The notes under the pieces were generated by a model, which did no database searches, was not told the DNA's origin, and saw only the letters and a program-made list of their open reading frames with translations. The position numbers were made by a program, and so were the translations under genes. A stretch of 64,000 nucleotides of DNA from contig CP141145.1 in assembly GCA_035235625.1 (NCBI GenBank), forward strand, positions 1,426,001-1,490,000, given 5' to 3'. The DNA is from Saururus chinensis. Taxonomy: Eukaryota; Streptophyta; Magnoliopsida; Piperales; Saururaceae. Shown one piece after another: positions 61,006 to 64,000 of the stretch. Numbering within the stretch: position 1 is the first letter of the stretch; each line of letters opens with the position of its first letter.

Positions 61006-61080
61006 CAGATTGTGAGACTTCTCAGTTGCAATGGGAGGAGGAGTCCTGCCTCCCATTGCAACTCAGAAGACCACAATCTG
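61006..61080 (+). ncRNA. Tight 75-nt foldback, possible small-RNA precursor
   Basis: The 5' arm CAGATTGTG...AGTTGCAATGGGAGG (61006-61038) pairs with the 3' arm CCTCCCATTGCAACT...CACAATCTG (61049-61080). There are 9 outer and 15 inner consecutive pairs, a small internal loop with CTTCT/AGAAG pairing between them, and AGGA/TCCT pairing in the apex. Stem length and bulge are within plant miRNA-precursor norms. It could instead be a tiny inverted duplication or a MITE relic. I cannot match it to a known miRNA family. Confidence 0.4.
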
Positions 61081-61291
61081 GTAACTGCTAATTCTAGACA
61101 ATGGCTGTGGGAAGAGGACTTCTGCTAATTCTAGACTAGCAATTCATACAATCAGAAAGAGAAACTACTGGAAGAAGTTTTTTTTTTTAACAAAATAGAG
61201 AAGTATGAAAATTGAAAGAGCTTGCAAGGCTCTATTCCATAAGTACAAATAGGAATGTAAAAAAGATGACTTCATCCCAAGTACCTCATAC

Positions 61292-61502
61292 AAGTCCACT
61301 AGATGCAGCACAAGGCATATCATCTATTATAAAATAGAGCAGGTGCAGAGCTAAAAAGGAACCCCGGGCAATCTAAGAGAAAGAAAGTAACATAAAGAAA
61401 TTGTATAGAAAGGAAACTATAAAAACTAAAATATGAATTCTAAAAACTACCAATATGGGAATAAATCAATTTAGAAGGAAAAGTAGGAAAAGTTCAGTAA
61501 TA
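61292..61502 (+). repeat. Direct repeat left of the LRR fragment
   Basis: CACTAGATGCAG, then GAGCTAAAAAGGAACCCCGG, TAAAAACTAAAATAT and AAAAGTTCAGTAATAT. It matches 62769-62952 at about 85-90 percent, with one 25-bp-scale indel. Confidence 0.85.
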
Positions 61503-61531
61503 TAGAGTAATATAGAGTAAACTAAGCCAAG

Positions 61532-62065
61532 CTCAAACACCTGGACCTTGGTGGGAACTACTTCTCTGGGACAATTCTTCATGAATATGGAGACATGGAG
61601 CTAAACTATCTATCTCTAATAGGAAATGACTTGGGTGGTTCCGTACCAGGCCAGCTGGGCAATCTTACCAATCTGAAACAGCTTTACTTGGGCTACTACA
61701 ATGATTTTGACGGAGGTATTACTCCTGAACTTGGAAAGCTGACCAATCGAATCCACCTTGACCTCTCCAGCTGTGGCCTAGATGCTCTATTACCTCCTGA
61801 ACTAAGTAGTCTCAAGAATCTGGACACTCTTTTCCTGCATGCCAATCAGCTGAGTGGCTCAATTCCACATTAATTTGGCAATTTGAGCAGGTTGAAGTCC
61901 CTGGATCCTTCAAACAACATGCTAATGGGGGAAATCCCAGCTGAGTTCTCCCAGCTGCAGGAGCTCACCCTCCTCCATCTGTTCATCAACAAGTTCCATG
62001 GGGAAATTCCTCAGTTTATATCAGAGCTGCCCAATTTGGAGGTGTTGAAGCTTTGGCAGAATAAC
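61532..62065 (+). pseudogene. LRR receptor kinase fragment, BAM/CLV1 type
   Basis: One frame of 178 codons gives about seven LRRs closely resembling the ectodomain of BAM-class CLV1-like receptors: LKHLDLGGNYFSGT, then LGNLTNLKQLYLGYYNDFDG, LDLSSCGLDALLPPEL, LFLHANQLSGSIPH and LPNLEVLKLWQNN. A single in-frame TAA (61871-61873) interrupts it. Similarity stops sharply at LWQNN (62065). There is no signal peptide, transmembrane segment or kinase domain here, so it is an internal piece about one fifth of a parental gene. It lies about 30 bp after the left direct repeat, suggesting capture or insertion of the fragment into a repeat. Confidence 0.9.
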
Positions 62066-62068
62066 TAG

Positions 62069-62768
62069 AAACCTCATATTCTTAATATGGTAATAGTTCT
62101 CTGACAGTAAAAGAAATTACTGATACCCATGTCTAAACAGGCACAAAAAGTACAAAGAAAATGAAACAGAGATACTGAGGCAGACTAGACCCAACAAAAA
62201 TAGACAAAATGAGCAGAAGCAAACACAAGAGAATGCACAATTGCTATCAATTTCCAAGTGTTTGATAGACAATCAAATTGATCAAAAAGACCTGCAATCA
62301 GCTATACTATTACTATACTACCTTCCTCTCCAACTAATCAGCTAATCAGTTACATTGTTCTTGACTCCCAAATCTTTATATTAAACAAAACAAAGTCAAT
62401 TTGGAAAATGCAGCCACCAGTGCACTTTTTCCATCTTATTAGCTGCCTTCAACCAATCAGTTTCACCAATACCTTGATCCCATTAAAGCAAACACCATAA
62501 TAAACACCATAATATACTAACTCCATTAGAAATAGAAAAGATCACATAGTGAAACTACCATATAATCATCTCATTCATAAGACAACCAGCAAGCAGCAGC
62601 CAAATAAAAAGATGCACAGTGGAACGTTTTATGCAAAATATTGAGAAAAGGAGAAATCATCAAAGTCCAACCCATGTTTAGCATAAGCATTGATCATGAG
62701 GGTATAAAACCTCAATAGTAATCCACAATGCAATTATCAAGGGACAGATAGAAAAATATTAAATTCAG
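62069..62768. other. Flank of the LRR fragment, no gene seen
   Basis: AT-rich sequence with CAAATTGATC and CATAATAAACACCATAATA local repeats. No frame. Confidence 0.4.
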
Positions 62769-62952
62769 CAAGTACACTAGATGCAGTACAAGGCAGATCA
62801 TCTAGTATAAAATAGAGCAGGTTCAGAGCTAAAAAGGAACCCCGGGCAATCTAGGAGAAAGAAAACTATAAAAACTAAAATATTGAATTTTATAAATTGC
62901 CAATATGAGAATCAATCAATTTAGAAAGAAAAGTAAGAAAAGTTCAGTAATA
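62769..62952 (+). repeat. Direct repeat right of the LRR fragment
   Basis: Counterpart of 61292-61502. Starts AGTACACTAGATGCAGTACA and ends AAAAGTTCAGTAATAT. Confidence 0.85.
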
Positions 62953-63134
62953 TCAAATACACACTACGAATCCTAATGCCAAATATAAACCATCACCATT
63001 GCCACAAATTCAACCACTAGTTTTGATAGAGTTTAAGCACTTCAACATAAGCATCTACTAATGAAACATATCATTAGTCATCAATTAACACTCATGTAAC
63101 CTGAAATCAGTTTCACTAAAAACAAAATCCATGT

Positions 63135-64000
63135 TTATTGAGGGATTGCATAGTGCACAGCTATGGCATCCCTAATGTCATCACGAACACGACCCATAGC
63201 AATGTCATCCCGGATGAAAGGTGGGTCAACTTCTTCCTCTTGGACATTTGGAACCAAGTCATCATTCTCCCATCGCTTAAACAAAGCATCCACAAGATCA
63301 GGGTCATCACCGGCCCCTTGTTGCTCCTTAATGAAATTATGCAACACCATGGATATAAGCACTATTTGACATTGTTTTTCAAAACTATATCTTGGGAAGT
63401 GTTCCAAAATGAGCCACCGCTCCTTCCACACTCCGAATGTCCTCTCTATGATATTGCGAAGTGAAGAATGTAAATAGTTGAATCTCTCATTCCTTCCACG
63501 AGGTCCACGTCGGCGATACTCAGGTATATGGTATCTAGTTTTCTTGTAAGGCCCTAGGAATCCTTTCATATTGGGATAACTAGCATCTACCACAAAGTAT
63601 TACCTTCAGGTGGCTTTGGAAAATCGTCTTTTTTATCACTTATAGCATATGATAACACCTTTGAATCATGGGCCGAACCCTCCCAACCCACCACAGCAAA
63701 AGTAAAACGCATGCTGAAATCACATATAGCCAAGATATTTTGTGTAACCTTTCTAGTTTTACCCCTAAAGGCTTGTTCCTCTTCCGGACTAACATGAGCA
63801 TTTACATGTGTTCCATCAAGAGCTCCAATGCAATTTTTAAACCAAGGATAGTATTTACCTTTGGTCCTAATGTAAGCTGGTGTTAAGTTCGGATCCATAA
63901 GAGGCTTGATCTTGTCTGCCGACCACCTATACAATACTTTCAATGTTTCATTGAAGTGTCTGTTTATTGTTTCAGTAGAGTGGGACATATGATGTCCAAG
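63135..64000 (-). pseudogene. PIF/Harbinger transposase (DDE_Tnp_4), partial
   Basis: Reading leftwards from the window edge, an N-terminal helix region (ETINRHFNETLKVLYRW) is followed by the DDE core. The first Asp is in CIGALDGTHV (near 63810), the second Asp in VVGWEGSAHDSKVL (near 63670), and the Glu in NIIERTFGVWKERW (near 63440). A C-terminal tail ends AVHYAIPQ with its stop at 63135-63137. The VVDASYPNMKGFLGPY segment lies in another frame from the preceding PPEG. One base missing near 63607 accounts for it, so this copy is frameshifted. The 5' end lies beyond position 64000. Terminal repeats were not found inside the window. Confidence 0.9.

Noticed and set aside
61049-61080. Match of the 3' arm to the miR482/2118 family
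   Set aside because: Only a short CCTCCCATT-like stretch is shared, which is too little to support the family.

Overview
This is a repeat-dominated piece of a flowering-plant nuclear genome, either a dicot or a magnoliid. The evidence is the AT-rich composition, a CYP71-clan cytochrome P450 split by one phase-0 intron, a plant CCCH zinc-finger gene of the C3H12/C3H39 type, a BAM/CLV1-type LRR fragment, and several plant transposon classes: Copia, Athila-like Gypsy, plant L1 LINE, CACTA, hAT, PIF/Harbinger and Stowaway-like MITEs. No gene in the window looks both complete and intact. I cannot name the species.

Layout. 1-8742: an old Copia gag/protease fossil, a 180-bp tandem repeat, a diverged Gypsy-LTR-like stretch, one Stowaway-like MITE, and quiet AT-rich DNA. 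8743-18159: a structurally complete but broken Copia element on the minus strand. It has two LTRs, a primer binding site and a GCAGT target duplication, and its left LTR holds a nested 2.2-kb solo LTR with its own ACTAC duplication. 18160-21654: a possible last exon of an unrecognised host gene, then copy A of a segmental duplication. 21655-29215: an Athila-like Gypsy element with gag and protease only, flanked by GGGAC. 29235-35505: an inverted repeat unit (R3), a LINE with an inverted 5' half, and copy B of the segmental duplication. 35704-38085: a pair of 550-bp direct repeats separated by a spacer that ends in five consecutive hairpins. 38086-40860: a CACTA-like left end followed by about 1.6 kb of almost pure purine sequence. 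40862-43795: tandem units R1 and R2, related to R3, with a small MITE. 43800-47916: a hAT remnant. 48916-52519: a CYP71-like pseudogene whose intron contains a precise 896-bp solo LTR. 55455-57690: a CCCH zinc-finger pseudogene between two direct repeats. 61006-61080: a tight foldback just downstream of a TATA-like sequence. 61292-62952: an LRR fragment between two direct repeats. 63135-64000: a PIF/Harbinger transposase running off the right edge.

The window reads as a history of nested insertions and duplications rather than a working pathway. Three exact target-site duplications date individual insertions relative to their surroundings. The segmental duplication (7.6-21.6 kb against 30.5-35.5 kb) gives a before-and-after view of the Copia and LINE events. 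The strongest unexplained signals are the repeated short hairpins: at 36862-37064, in the solo LTR at 10240-10800, in the Copia leader at 16383-16710, and the miRNA-like foldback at 61006.
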